DNA of 64,000 nucleotides from Pseudomonas fluorescens (GTDB lineage Bacteria > Pseudomonadota > Gammaproteobacteria > Pseudomonadales > Pseudomonadaceae). The stretch covers positions 564,095 to 628,094 of the forward strand of contig NZ_MRST01000026.1 in the NCBI RefSeq assembly GCF_001902145.1, read 5' to 3'. Shown here piece after piece: positions 53,357-61,425 of the stretch; the stretch's first letter is position 1; each line of letters opens with the position of its first letter. The notes beneath the pieces are model-generated. The model searched no databases. It was not told the origin of the DNA and was given only the letters and a program-made list of their open reading frames with translations. Position numbers and translations under genes: made by a program.

Positions 53357-53368
53357 CAGACAGACTCC

Positions 53369-55294
53369 TTATTGAACGGCTTTGCGCGGCGCCGACGGGT
53401 CGGCAGGCAAGGTAAAAGAACGCAGATCGATCGTCGGCGCACTGTCGCCGCCCAAACGATGATCCAGAATAAGCAGCTTGGCCTGGGCCAGGCCCTGGCT
53501 CAGTTGGCCCAGGTACTGCTCCAGCACGAAGGCTTGGCCTGCAGCGGCATAGGCTTTTTGTTCGGCGGCAAAGCGCAGGCTCGCCGCTTGGGCGCCGGCG
53601 TTTACTTCGCGCGCGCTGGCCTGGGCCTGATCGCGAGCGGTGCTGGCTTGCAACAGCGCTTGGTTGGTCTGCTCGCTGGCCGCGCCGCGTTCACGGGCGA
53701 TCAGCGCCTGGGCGCCGATCTGCGCGGCCTGTACACCGTGATAAGCATTGGCGGCACCGGCCGGCGGATGGATCGCCTCGACCACCGTGGCGAGGATTTC
53801 CACGCCGCTGTCGAGTGTTTGCAGGTCGGCTTGCACGCTGCGGCCAATCTCGTCGGCGAGGCTGGTGCGCTGCTCACCGAGTAATTCATCCAGGGTGCGC
53901 GACGCAAAATCGTGCACCAGGATGCGGCTGGCGGTGCTGCGGATCAGGGTCGGGATATCCGCGCTGTTGTAGGTGGCGGCAAGCGCAGCCTGGTCGGTGA
54001 GGCCGATGCGGTAGACAAAGCGCACGTCCATATTGACGATCTGGAAGCCCTGCTTGTCGCCGCTGCTGCTGGCAATGACCTGGGATTTGTCATTCACATG
54101 GCTGGCGTCCCACAGGCGGTTGGCGATCAACGGCGCCGGGCCTTCGGCATCAGCCAGCTCCGGTGTGGCGGCCTCACTGACGCTCGTCGCCAACTCATGC
54201 ACCACGCCGTTTTCCACGCTCAGTACGCGACCCAATGGCCACGGCAAACCCGCATGCAGGCCAGGGCCGAACACCTCGACTGGTTTACCAAAGCGCTCAT
54301 AAATCCCACGGCCTTGCAGGGGCACTTCATGCACACCGGTCAACGCCCAACCTACCGCCAGCACCACCAGCAACACCGGGAAAAACGCCCGGCGCATGTA
54401 GGTAAAGGCCCAGATCTGGCGCAGGTCGATGCCAAAACGGTTGTGCAATTCATGCTGTAACGCCAGCAAGGGTTGCGGTGGCCAACGCAGCAGGCCGGCG
54501 ATAAAACTCTGCGCCATCAGGCGCGGTTCGAGGCGCGGCTGGCGCGGGCTGAACAGCGAGAGCACGCCCCTGAGCAGGAATTCCAGCGCTACCAGCGCCG
54601 GCAGCAGCCCGATGAGGGTGGCCAGGCGCAGCGGCCAGACCGACGCTGCATTGGCAAACAGCAGGCAGATCGCGCTGAGCACCAGGCAGATAATCGCTAC
54701 CCGGCTCAACTGCGCCAACTGTGAGGCTTCCGGCCATTGGGCAGCGGTTTCCTGGGCCAGGCGGCGTTCGAATACCAGCAGGCCAAACGCCAGGGCCAAC
54801 GCCAGCGCTGCGCCAACACTTGCCGATTGCCCGATGGCAGCAGCGGGCAAGCCCAGGTTCCAGAACTGCAGGATGCTGACCAGCGCCAACAGCGACCAGC
54901 CGCCCAACCACAGCACCGGCACGCCAATCTGCGCCAACAGGCCGTTGCCGAACCGGTTGATCAGGCCCTTGTGCCAAGAGACGGCCTCGCTGGGAGGTTC
55001 GATCAACTCGCCGCTCGGCGCTTCCAGCGCCTGGGCACGCCAATCGGCCACCCACCAGGCCGACTGCAACCCGGCCACCAGCAGCAGCAAGGCCGACGCG
55101 CAGTTGATCAATACCACCGGCCAGATCGACAGGGGTGCAAACAACGCTACAAATAGCGCCAATATCCAACCGCTGAGGGCCAGGGTTGTCAGGCCGATAC
55201 CGGCCTGGCGCAATCGACGGGCGTGGAACAGCCCCTGCTGAAAACGCGCGAGGCCTTCAACCGAAGCCCCGTCAGCCTCTAGATCCACTTGCAT
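53369..55294 (-). CDS. Polytopic SPFH-domain protein (HflK-like), first of operon
   Basis: About 641 residues from ATG 55294; a GTG 15 bases upstream is an alternative, and neither has a good ribosome site. The first about 320 residues contain six or more membrane helices (LTTLALSGWILALFVALFAPL, VVLINCASALLLLVAGL, VGAALALALAFGLLVF and others), which is unusual for SPFH proteins. A further helix then leads to an HflK-type SPFH domain (GVHEVPLQGRGIYERFGKPVEVFGPGLHAGLPWPLGRV) and a helical tail. It begins an operon with two more SPFH genes and the P-type ATPase. The multi-spanning N-terminus may hold the partner pump. Confidence 0.82.
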   Translation of the reverse strand: MQVDLEADGASVEGLARFQQGLFHARRLRQAGIGLTTLALSGWILALFVALFAPLSIWPVVLINCASALLLLVAGLQSAWWVADWRAQALEAPSGELIEPPSEAVSWHKGLINRFGNGLLAQIGVPVLWLGGWSLLALVSILQFWNLGLPAAAIGQSASVGAALALALAFGLLVFERRLAQETAAQWPEASQLAQLSRVAIICLVLSAICLLFANAASVWPLRLATLIGLLPALVALEFLLRGVLSLFSPRQPRLEPRLMAQSFIAGLLRWPPQPLLALQHELHNRFGIDLRQIWAFTYMRRAFFPVLLVVLAVGWALTGVHEVPLQGRGIYERFGKPVEVFGPGLHAGLPWPLGRVLSVENGVVHELATSVSEAATPELADAEGPAPLIANRLWDASHVNDKSQVIASSSGDKQGFQIVNMDVRFVYRIGLTDQAALAATYNSADIPTLIRSTASRILVHDFASRTLDELLGEQRTSLADEIGRSVQADLQTLDSGVEILATVVEAIHPPAGAANAYHGVQAAQIGAQALIARERGAASEQTNQALLQASTARDQAQASAREVNAGAQAASLRFAAEQKAYAAAGQAFVLEQYLGQLSQGLAQAKLLILDHRLGGDSAPTIDLRSFTLPADPSAPRKAVQ

Positions 55295-55321
55295 CTGCTC
55301 AACGCCCACTTGTACACAATT

Positions 55322-55336
55322 CGTTACGATATAACA
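55322..55336. promoter_or_regulatory. Degenerate Zur-like box upstream of the SPFH/ATPase operon
   Basis: CGTTACGATATAACA matches the 15-base palindromes at 36528 and 38280 at 11 of 14 non-central positions, with one half (TATAACA) perfect. It lies 28 bases upstream of the SPFH start. Real Zur binding is uncertain. Confidence 0.45.
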
Positions 55337-55386
55337 CGAAGCGTGAAATTTTTGTTCGAAACCCCGGTGGAAGCGGCCTTGCCTTC

Positions 55387-55486
55387 TGTAGGAGCGAGCT
55401 TGCTCGCGAAAAACGTCAACGATAACGCGGGCATCCTGAATATATGCGGCGCCTGTGAGTTTTTCGCGAGCAAGCTCGCTCCTACA
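55387..55486. repeat. REP doublet (TGTAGGAGCGAGC family)
   Basis: Same arms as at 27406-27507 and 61326-61425, about 50 bases between arms. It separates the divergent SPFH and lipid operons. Confidence 0.85.
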
Positions 55487-55618
55487 TTGACCCGTAGTCG
55501 TGCTGAGATTGTGACTAACCCCCTATAAACACGAGCCATCACTGGTGTCGGCTGCGATTAGTCGGCACACTTCAAAACAGTTTTTCGCGGGTTCACGGAC
55601 AAGGAAGCGCCACCCCCC

Positions 55619-56239
55619 ATGATTTCCATCTACCAACTCAAACCGCGTTTTCAAAACCTGCTGCGCCCTCTCGTGCAGCGCCTCTATGACAACGGCACCA
55701 CCGCCAACCAGATCACCGTGCTGGCCGGGGTTGTTTCCCTGCTGGTGGGGCTGTTGATCGCGGGCTTTGCCCAACACCTCTGGCTGTTTGCGCTGATCCC
55801 GCTGTGGATGATTGTGCGCATGGCCCTCAATGCCATCGACGGCATGCTGGCCCGGGAATTCGGCCAGCAGTCACGCCTCGGCGCTTACCTCAATGAACTG
55901 TGCGATGTGATCGCCGACAGCGCGCTGATCTTGCCCTTTGCCCTGATCCCCGGCGTGGGCCCGGTGCCGGTGGTGCTGGTGACACTGCTCGCGGTCTTCA
56001 GCGAGTACGCCGGGGTGCTGGGGCCGATGGTGGGCGCGTCACGTCGTTATGACGGGCCGATGGGCAAGAGTGATCGGGCTTTTGTACTGGGTGTGCTGGC
56101 CACCGGCGTGGCGCTGGGCTGGCTCGGCGCCGGTTGGGTTGAGGCGGTGATGTGGCTGGTCGCCGCCCTGCTCGCCTATACCTTGGTCAACCGGGTGCGT
56201 CAGGGCCTCAAAGAACAACAATCTCTCCCTTCTGCATAA
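55619..56239 (+). CDS. CDP-alcohol phosphatidyltransferase family protein (YnbA-like)
   Basis: 206 residues, membrane-embedded. The family motif DGxxARx8Gx3Dx3D reads DGMLAREFGQQSRLGAYLNELCD: the third Asp is Asn. N-terminal IYQLKPRFQNLLRPLVQRLYDNGTTANQITVLAGVVSLLVG is typical of the family. Such enzymes replace CMP in CDP-diacylglycerol with an alcohol to make a phospholipid. It is the first gene of a six-gene operon with hydrolase-methyltransferase, PAP2-phosphatase, small membrane protein, PlsC and CdsA paralogues, like E. coli ynbABCD. The acceptor alcohol is unknown. Confidence 0.9.
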   Translation: MISIYQLKPRFQNLLRPLVQRLYDNGTTANQITVLAGVVSLLVGLLIAGFAQHLWLFALIPLWMIVRMALNAIDGMLAREFGQQSRLGAYLNELCDVIADSALILPFALIPGVGPVPVVLVTLLAVFSEYAGVLGPMVGASRRYDGPMGKSDRAFVLGVLATGVALGWLGAGWVEAVMWLVAALLAYTLVNRVRQGLKEQQSLPSA

Positions 56240-56249
56240 GGATTTTGCG

Positions 56250-57998
56250 ATGCGCGAACAGCAACAGCACACCTTCAGTACCCATGATGGCGTCGAGCTT
56301 TTCTACCGGCACTGGCCGGCCACGGCAGGTGCCGGGCCGCGCAAGGCGATCCTGTTGTTCCATCGCGGCCATGAGCACTCGGGGCGTATTGCCCATCTGG
56401 TGGATGAACTGGGCCTGCCTGAATTCGACTTCTTCGCCTGGGACGCCCGTGGCCACGGCCAGTCCCCCGGCGAACGCGGCGACAGCCCCAGCTTTGCCAC
56501 CAGCGCCCGCGACGTGCAGACGTTCTGTGACCACATCAATGCCACTGACGGCATCGAAGAGGAAAACCTCGCCGTCATCGCCCAAAGCGTCGGCGCGGTG
56601 ATCGCGGCCACCTGGGTTCATGACTACGCGCCGAAAATCCGCGCCCTGGTGCTCGCCTCGCCAGCCTTCAAGGTCAAGCTGTATGTGCCCTTCGCCCGCC
56701 CCGGCCTGGCACTGATGCGCAAGTTTCGCGGCAACTTTTTCGTCAACAGCTACGTCAAGGCCAAATTCCTCAGCCATGATCCGGAACGCGTAGCGTCCTA
56801 CGACAACGATCCGCTGATCACCAAGGCCATTTCGGTGAACGTGTTGCTGGGCCTGTACGAAGCGGCCGACCGGGTTGTCGCCGACGCCCAGGCGATCCAG
56901 GTGCCGACCCAACTGCTTATCTCCGGCTCCGATTTTGTGGTGCACCGTAAACCCCAGCAGCAGTTTTTCGATCGCCTCGGCAGCCTTAAAAAAGAGCTGC
57001 ATATCCTCCCCGGCTTTTTCCACGACACACTCGGCGAACGTGATCGCGCCGTGGCCGTGACCAGCGCCAAGCGCTTTATCCTGCAGAACTTTACCTACCC
57101 GCTGGACCGCGCCTGCCTGCTGGACGCCGACAAACTGGGTGCCACCTGCGCCGAATCCGAATCCCTCGCCGCGCCGCTGCCGCACAATTCCCTGCGCGAT
57201 CTGTACTGGCGCATGACCCGCGCCAGCATGGGCCTGGGCAAAAACCTGTCAGACGGGGTGAAGCTGGGCTTCGACACCGGCTTCGACTCTGGCAGTACCC
57301 TGGACTACGTGTATCGCAACACGCCCACCGGCAAAGGGGCGCTGGGGCGCATGATTGATACCAACTACCTCAATTCCATTGGCTGGCGCGGTATTCGCCA
57401 GCGCAAGCTTAATGTCGAGGAACTGCTGCGCCTGGCCATGGCCAAGCTGCGTGACGATCAGCGCGAAGTGCGCATTGTCGACATCGCCGCCGGCCACGGC
57501 CGTTACATTCTTGAAGCCTTGCAGGGCGTCTCGCCGTTGCCGGAATCGATCCTGCTGCGCGACTACAGCGATATCAACGTGCGCGACGGTGGCGCGCTGA
57601 TTCGCGAGAAGGGCTTGGGGGACATCGCACAGTTCGTCAAAGGCGATGCGTTCGACCGCGCTGACCTGGCGGCCCTGGGCCCCAAGCCGACGCTGGCCGT
57701 AGTGTCTGGCCTGTACGAATTGTTTGCCGATAACGCCATGGTCGGCGGTTCACTGGCGGGCCTGGCCGAAGCCGTGGAGCCAGGTGGTTACCTGGTCTAC
57801 ACCGGCCAACCGTGGCACCCGCAGTTGGAGCTGATTGCCCGCGCGCTCACCAGCCACCGTCAGGGCCAGGCCTGGGTGATGCGTCGGCGCAGCCAGGCGG
57901 AGATGGACCAGTTGGTTGAGGCTGCGGGATTTCGCAAGATCACCCAGCGTGTGGATGAGTGGGGCATCTTCACCGTGTCCCTGGCGCAGAAGATCTGA
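56250..57998 (+). CDS. Alpha/beta hydrolase fused to SAM methyltransferase (YnbC-like)
   Basis: 582 residues, with AAGGA before ATG 56250, 10 bases after the transferase gene. The N-terminal half is a monoglyceride-lipase-like hydrolase: LLFHRGHEHSGR, FFAWDARGHGQSPG, nucleophile elbow AQSVG (Ala in place of the first Gly), acid ISGSDFVVHR and base FFHDTLGE. Residues about 310-582 are a class I methyltransferase domain with VDIAAGHGRYILEAL as the SAM loop. The fused order matches E. coli YnbC. It may act on an acyl-glycerol or lysolipid and methylate a related group; substrates are unknown. Confidence 0.9.
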   Translation: MREQQQHTFSTHDGVELFYRHWPATAGAGPRKAILLFHRGHEHSGRIAHLVDELGLPEFDFFAWDARGHGQSPGERGDSPSFATSARDVQTFCDHINATDGIEEENLAVIAQSVGAVIAATWVHDYAPKIRALVLASPAFKVKLYVPFARPGLALMRKFRGNFFVNSYVKAKFLSHDPERVASYDNDPLITKAISVNVLLGLYEAADRVVADAQAIQVPTQLLISGSDFVVHRKPQQQFFDRLGSLKKELHILPGFFHDTLGERDRAVAVTSAKRFILQNFTYPLDRACLLDADKLGATCAESESLAAPLPHNSLRDLYWRMTRASMGLGKNLSDGVKLGFDTGFDSGSTLDYVYRNTPTGKGALGRMIDTNYLNSIGWRGIRQRKLNVEELLRLAMAKLRDDQREVRIVDIAAGHGRYILEALQGVSPLPESILLRDYSDINVRDGGALIREKGLGDIAQFVKGDAFDRADLAALGPKPTLAVVSGLYELFADNAMVGGSLAGLAEAVEPGGYLVYTGQPWHPQLELIARALTSHRQGQAWVMRRRSQAEMDQLVEAAGFRKITQRVDEWGIFTVSLAQKI

Positions 57999-58000
57999 AC

Positions 58001-59299
58001 ATGCGCGAACCCGGTTTATTGAAACCTGCGGTGCTCTGGCTGCTGCTGTTGGCACCGCTGTTTTTCAGCACCTACGGCTTCGCCACCTGGGTCACCAGCC
58101 AGCGCAGCGACGTCGGCACGCTGGTGTTCGGCTGGGAAAGCCATATGCCGTTCTGGGCCTGGACCATCGTGCCCTATTGGTCCATCGACCTGCTTTACGG
58201 ATTCTCACTGCTGCTACCCAACACGCGTCATGAGCTCAAACAGCATGCGCTGCGCCTGCTGAGTGCGCAGGTGATAGCCGTGAGTTGCTTCCTGATCTGG
58301 CCACTGCGCTTTACCTTCGAGCGGCCAGAACTGGACGGTGTGTTTGGCTGGCTGTTCGCGGTGCTGGCCGGTTTTGACAAGCCCTTCAACCAGGCGCCTT
58401 CGCTGCATATCGCGCTGCTGGTGATCCTGTGGGTGATGTACCAGCGGCACACTCAAGGATTCTGGCGCTGGGTAGTGCACGGCTGGTTCGCGCTGATCGG
58501 CGTTTCGGTACTGACTACTTATCAACACCACTTTATCGACTTACCCACAGGCGCCCTCGCAGGGTGGTTGTGCGTGTGGTTATGGCCAGTGGAACACCCG
58601 AGCCCATTACTGAACGCACGGTTGACGCGAGCCCCCCAGCGCTGGCGGCTGGGGATGCGCTATGGGTTAGGTGCCTTGGTTCTGGCGGTGCCGGCCTGTG
58701 TACTCGAAGGGGGTTGGCTATGGCTGCTGTGGCCGGCGGTTTCTCTGGGGTTGATCACGGCAAATTACCTTGTGCTCGGTGCGTCAGGCTTTCAAAAGCG
58801 CGAAGATGGCCGCCTTATGCCTGCCGCGCGCTGGTTGTATGCGCCTTATCTTGCGGGCGCCTGGATCAATTCGCGGCTGTGGACGTGCAAACACCCGCAG
58901 GCTGATCGGATTGTGGATAACGTCTGGCTCGGGCGTATTCCCACCACCCGCGAGCAGGATTCATTCAAGGCCATCGTCGATTTATGCGCCGAACTGCCGA
59001 TTAATCCACAGGGCCGTGCTTATACCTGCGTGCCCGTGCTGGACCTGATCGCTCCAACCCCCGACGACTGCCTGAAAGCCGCACACGCCATTGAACGCCT
59101 GCGAGCGAGCGGCCCCCTGTTGGTGTGTTGCGCCCTCGGTTACTCACGCAGCGCCACCGCCGTCGCCGCCTGGCTGCTGAACACCGGGCGCGCCACCACG
59201 GTCGAGCAAGCGCTGGCTATCATTCGTACAGCGCGGGCCGATGTGGTCCTGCACCCCGCACACCGTCAAGCATTGGAGGGTTTGCCAAATGCCTGCTGA
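58001..59299 (+). CDS. PAP2 phosphatase fused to dual-specificity phosphatase (YnbD-like)
   Basis: 432 residues from ATG 58001, just after the previous stop. The N-terminal membrane part has a PAP2-type lipid phosphatase pattern: NQAPSLHIALL (core His) and TYQHHFIDLPTGALAGW. After further helices, residues about 300-432 are a cytoplasmic dual-specificity-type phosphatase with the active-site loop CALGYSRS (Cys-x5-Arg) in LLVCCALGYSRSATAVAAWLL. Such a fusion, seen in E. coli YnbD, could remove phosphate from a phosphatidylglycerophosphate-like intermediate made by the upstream transferase. It overlaps the next gene by 11 bases and contains a DnaA-box 9-mer at 58912. Confidence 0.9.
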   Translation: MREPGLLKPAVLWLLLLAPLFFSTYGFATWVTSQRSDVGTLVFGWESHMPFWAWTIVPYWSIDLLYGFSLLLPNTRHELKQHALRLLSAQVIAVSCFLIWPLRFTFERPELDGVFGWLFAVLAGFDKPFNQAPSLHIALLVILWVMYQRHTQGFWRWVVHGWFALIGVSVLTTYQHHFIDLPTGALAGWLCVWLWPVEHPSPLLNARLTRAPQRWRLGMRYGLGALVLAVPACVLEGGWLWLLWPAVSLGLITANYLVLGASGFQKREDGRLMPAARWLYAPYLAGAWINSRLWTCKHPQADRIVDNVWLGRIPTTREQDSFKAIVDLCAELPINPQGRAYTCVPVLDLIAPTPDDCLKAAHAIERLRASGPLLVCCALGYSRSATAVAAWLLNTGRATTVEQALAIIRTARADVVLHPAHRQALEGLPNAC

Positions 59300-60037
59300 T
59301 ATGGAACTCCAGGTGGTCGCCAGCCTGTTGCGCCGTGGCCGATCACTGGATCAGTTATCCACAGGGCTGACACTGCTCGGTGTGCTGTTCGGCCTCGCCC
59401 AGCTGCTGTTGGCCAGTATTTCCACCATTTGCCTGCTGTTGGCCCTGTGGATGATTGTGCTGGGCCTGTTGCAAAAATATTGGGCGCTGCGGGTGGCCTT
59501 CGACGCCGACCTGTTCGCCCTGCTCGCTCGCGACACCACCCGCACGCCAGACCTGGACCAGGCCCTGCAGACCCTTGGCCTGCAATCGCCCAAACGAGCC
59601 GGTCGCCCCTGGACTGAACGCCGTCGCGGCGCCCTCAAACTGCTGCGTAAACAAGCCTGGCTGCTGGGCGCGCAAGCGCTGCTGACACTGGGCGTCATTC
59701 TCGCCAGCCCCTGGCTACCTTTCGCCGGATAAGGAATTCCCATGTTCGAACCCGTGGTCGCCACGCTGATTACTTCCATGGCCCGCACCGTCACTGGCGC
59801 CCGCAGCCTGTGGCTGGGGTGCGCGCCGGTCCCGGTGCAGCGCATCTATTTCGCCAACCACAGCAGCCACGGCGACTTCGTGCTGGTATGGGCATCGCTG
59901 CCGCAAAACCTGCGCAAATTTACGCGCCCGGTGGCCGGCAGTGATTACTGGAACAAGAGTGCGCTGCGCCGCTACATCATCAATCGTGTGTTCAATGGCG
60001 TGCTGATCGACCGTGAGCGCAAAGACCCTGTGGATAA
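58912..60037. repeat. Three dispersed DnaA-box 9-mers in the lipid operon
   Basis: Exact TTATCCACA or its complement occurs at 58912-58920, 59355-59363 and 60029-60037, with near copies at about 58536, 58999, 60166 and 60190. All are inside coding sequence of the PAP2-phosphatase, small membrane protein and PlsC genes. Confidence 0.45.
59289..59732 (+). CDS. Small membrane protein of the lipid operon
   Basis: 147 residues from ATG 59289 (ATG 59301 is an alternative). Two adjacent membrane helices (LTLLGVLFGLAQLLLASISTICLLLALWMIVLGLLQ, about 27-62), a basic cytoplasmic stretch (GRPWTERRRGALKLLRKQAW) and a final helix (LLGAQALLTLGVILASPWLPF). No family recognised. Translational overlap with the phosphatase gene and the close following plsC suggest a structural or scaffolding role in the lipid pathway. 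Confidence 0.8.
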   Translation: MPADMELQVVASLLRRGRSLDQLSTGLTLLGVLFGLAQLLLASISTICLLLALWMIVLGLLQKYWALRVAFDADLFALLARDTTRTPDLDQALQTLGLQSPKRAGRPWTERRRGALKLLRKQAWLLGAQALLTLGVILASPWLPFAG

Positions 60038-60362
60038 CCCATTGCAGCCCATGCTTGCGGCGCTGGAAGGCGGCGACTCTCTGATCATTTTCCCCGAAGG
60101 CACGCGCAATCTGGAGGATGGCTTGCTGCCGTTCAAAAGCGGCTTGTATCACCTGGCAAAGAGTTACCCACAGGCCGAGTTGGTCCCTGTGTGGATAGCC
60201 AATCTGAACCGAGTCATGCCCAAGGGTCGCGTATTACCGCTGCCGTTGTTGTGCACCACCAGCTTCGGTGCCCCCCTGCAACTGGAAGAAGGCGAAGACA
60301 AAGCCGACTTCCTTGCCCGCAGCCGCGACGCCCTGCTCGCCCTTGCCCCGGAGCATTCCTGA
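59742..60362 (+). CDS. PlsC-type 1-acylglycerol-3-phosphate acyltransferase paralogue
   Basis: 206 residues, with AAGGA before ATG 59742. Acyltransferase motifs are visible: NHSSHGDFVLVW (HX4D, near residue 40), RKFTRPVAGSDYW, VLIDRER and FPEGTRNLEDGLLPFKSGLYHLA (motif III). It esterifies the second position of lysophosphatidate to give phosphatidate, the substrate of the CdsA-like enzyme next door. It is shorter than housekeeping PlsC and lacks an N-terminal membrane helix of normal length. Confidence 0.9.
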   Translation: MFEPVVATLITSMARTVTGARSLWLGCAPVPVQRIYFANHSSHGDFVLVWASLPQNLRKFTRPVAGSDYWNKSALRRYIINRVFNGVLIDRERKDPVDNPLQPMLAALEGGDSLIIFPEGTRNLEDGLLPFKSGLYHLAKSYPQAELVPVWIANLNRVMPKGRVLPLPLLCTTSFGAPLQLEEGEDKADFLARSRDALLALAPEHS

Positions 60363-60363
60363 G

Positions 60364-61296
60364 ATGGATAGCCAAACCCTGATGTTATTTGGCGGCATCG
60401 GCGCGATCCTGGTCATCGCTTCGCTGATCGGCCTGATCCTCAAGCTGCGCACCCGTGGCAACCCGAATGCGGTGATCGACAACCTCAACGCCCGCATCAA
60501 CGCCTGGTGGGTAATGGTGGTGGTGATCGGCATCGCATTCTGGCTCGGCACCGGCGCGGTGATCCTGCTGTTCTACGCGGTGTCGTTCTACGCCCTGCGC
60601 GAATTCCTCACCCTCACCCCGACCCGGCGCAGCGACTACCCGGCCCTGGTGGCCGCGTTCTACCTGGCCCTGCCGCTGCAATACCTGCTGATCTACGCTG
60701 ACTGGTATGGACTGTTCTCGATCTTCATTCCGGTGTACGTATTTCTGCTGCTGCCAATCCTCGCCTCCCTGGGCGGCGACAGTACGCACTTCCTGGAACG
60801 TGCATCGAAGGTGCAATGGGGGCTGATGATCGCGGTGTTCTGCGTGTCCTTCGTACCGGCCCTGCTGACGTTGGACATCCCCGGCTACGAAGGCCGCAAC
60901 CTGCTGTTGATCGCCTACCTGGTGATCGTGGTGCAACTGTCGGACGTGCTGCAGTACGTATGCGGCAAGCTGTTCGGCAAGCACAAGATCGCACCCAACC
61001 TGTCACCCTCGAAAACCGTGGAAGGGTTTGTCGGTGGGATTCTGTTGTCATCCTTGATCGGCGCAGCGCTGTGGTGGACCACACCGTTCAATCCCTGGCA
61101 GTCGTTCCTGATCGCGCTGCTGATCAACTTGCTGGGGTTTGCCGGCGGGATCGTGATGTCGGCGATCAAGCGTGACCGCGGCGTGAAAGACTGGGGGCAC
61201 ATGATCGAAGGGCACGGCGGGATGTTGGATCGGCTGGATTCGGTGTGCTTTGCGGCGCCGATTTTCTTCCACCTCGTACGCTACTGGTGGACTTGA
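60364..61296 (+). CDS. CdsA-type phosphatidate cytidylyltransferase (YnbB-like)
   Basis: 310 residues from ATG 60364, one base after the plsC stop. About eight membrane helices and the CDP-diglyceride synthase signature near the C-terminus (SAIKRDRGVKDWG, IEGHGGMLDRLDS), plus LSPSKTVEGFVGG. It makes CDP-diacylglycerol from CTP and phosphatidate, the donor for the CDP-alcohol transferase at the start of the operon. It is a paralogue: the housekeeping cdsA sits in the bamA-lpx region in Pseudomonas. Confidence 0.92.
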   Translation: MDSQTLMLFGGIGAILVIASLIGLILKLRTRGNPNAVIDNLNARINAWWVMVVVIGIAFWLGTGAVILLFYAVSFYALREFLTLTPTRRSDYPALVAAFYLALPLQYLLIYADWYGLFSIFIPVYVFLLLPILASLGGDSTHFLERASKVQWGLMIAVFCVSFVPALLTLDIPGYEGRNLLLIAYLVIVVQLSDVLQYVCGKLFGKHKIAPNLSPSKTVEGFVGGILLSSLIGAALWWTTPFNPWQSFLIALLINLLGFAGGIVMSAIKRDRGVKDWGHMIEGHGGMLDRLDSVCFAAPIFFHLVRYWWT

Positions 61297-61325
61297 CCCA
61301 TCCCTTTCTCAACACCAATGCCCCA

Positions 61326-61425
61326 TGTAGGAGCGAGCTTGCTCGCGAAAAATTCACAGGCACCGCGTTTATTCAGGAAGCACGCGTTATCGTTGACGTT
61401 TTTCGCGAGCAAGCTCGCTCCTACA
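61326..61425. repeat. REP doublet (TGTAGGAGCGAGC family)
   Basis: Third copy of this REP doublet, between the lipid operon and glmS. A single related REP (GGTGAGGGGGCTTGCTCCCTCCCACC-like hairpin) follows at 61429-61454. The 260-base gap holds nothing else except the glmS terminator and attTn7 region. Confidence 0.85.

Larger units (their letters stand above)
55295..55618. other. Divergent promoter region between SPFH and lipid operons
   Basis: These 324 bases hold a degenerate Zur-like palindrome (55322-55336), a REP doublet (55387-55486), and an unremarkable leader with AAGGAAG before the lipid operon. I see no small gene in it. Confidence 0.6.

Noticed and set aside
51339..55294. The housekeeping hflK-hflC operon
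   Set aside because: There are three SPFH genes, one with a long polytopic N-terminus and one with a His tract, coupled to a metal ATPase and not to hflX, hfq or purA.
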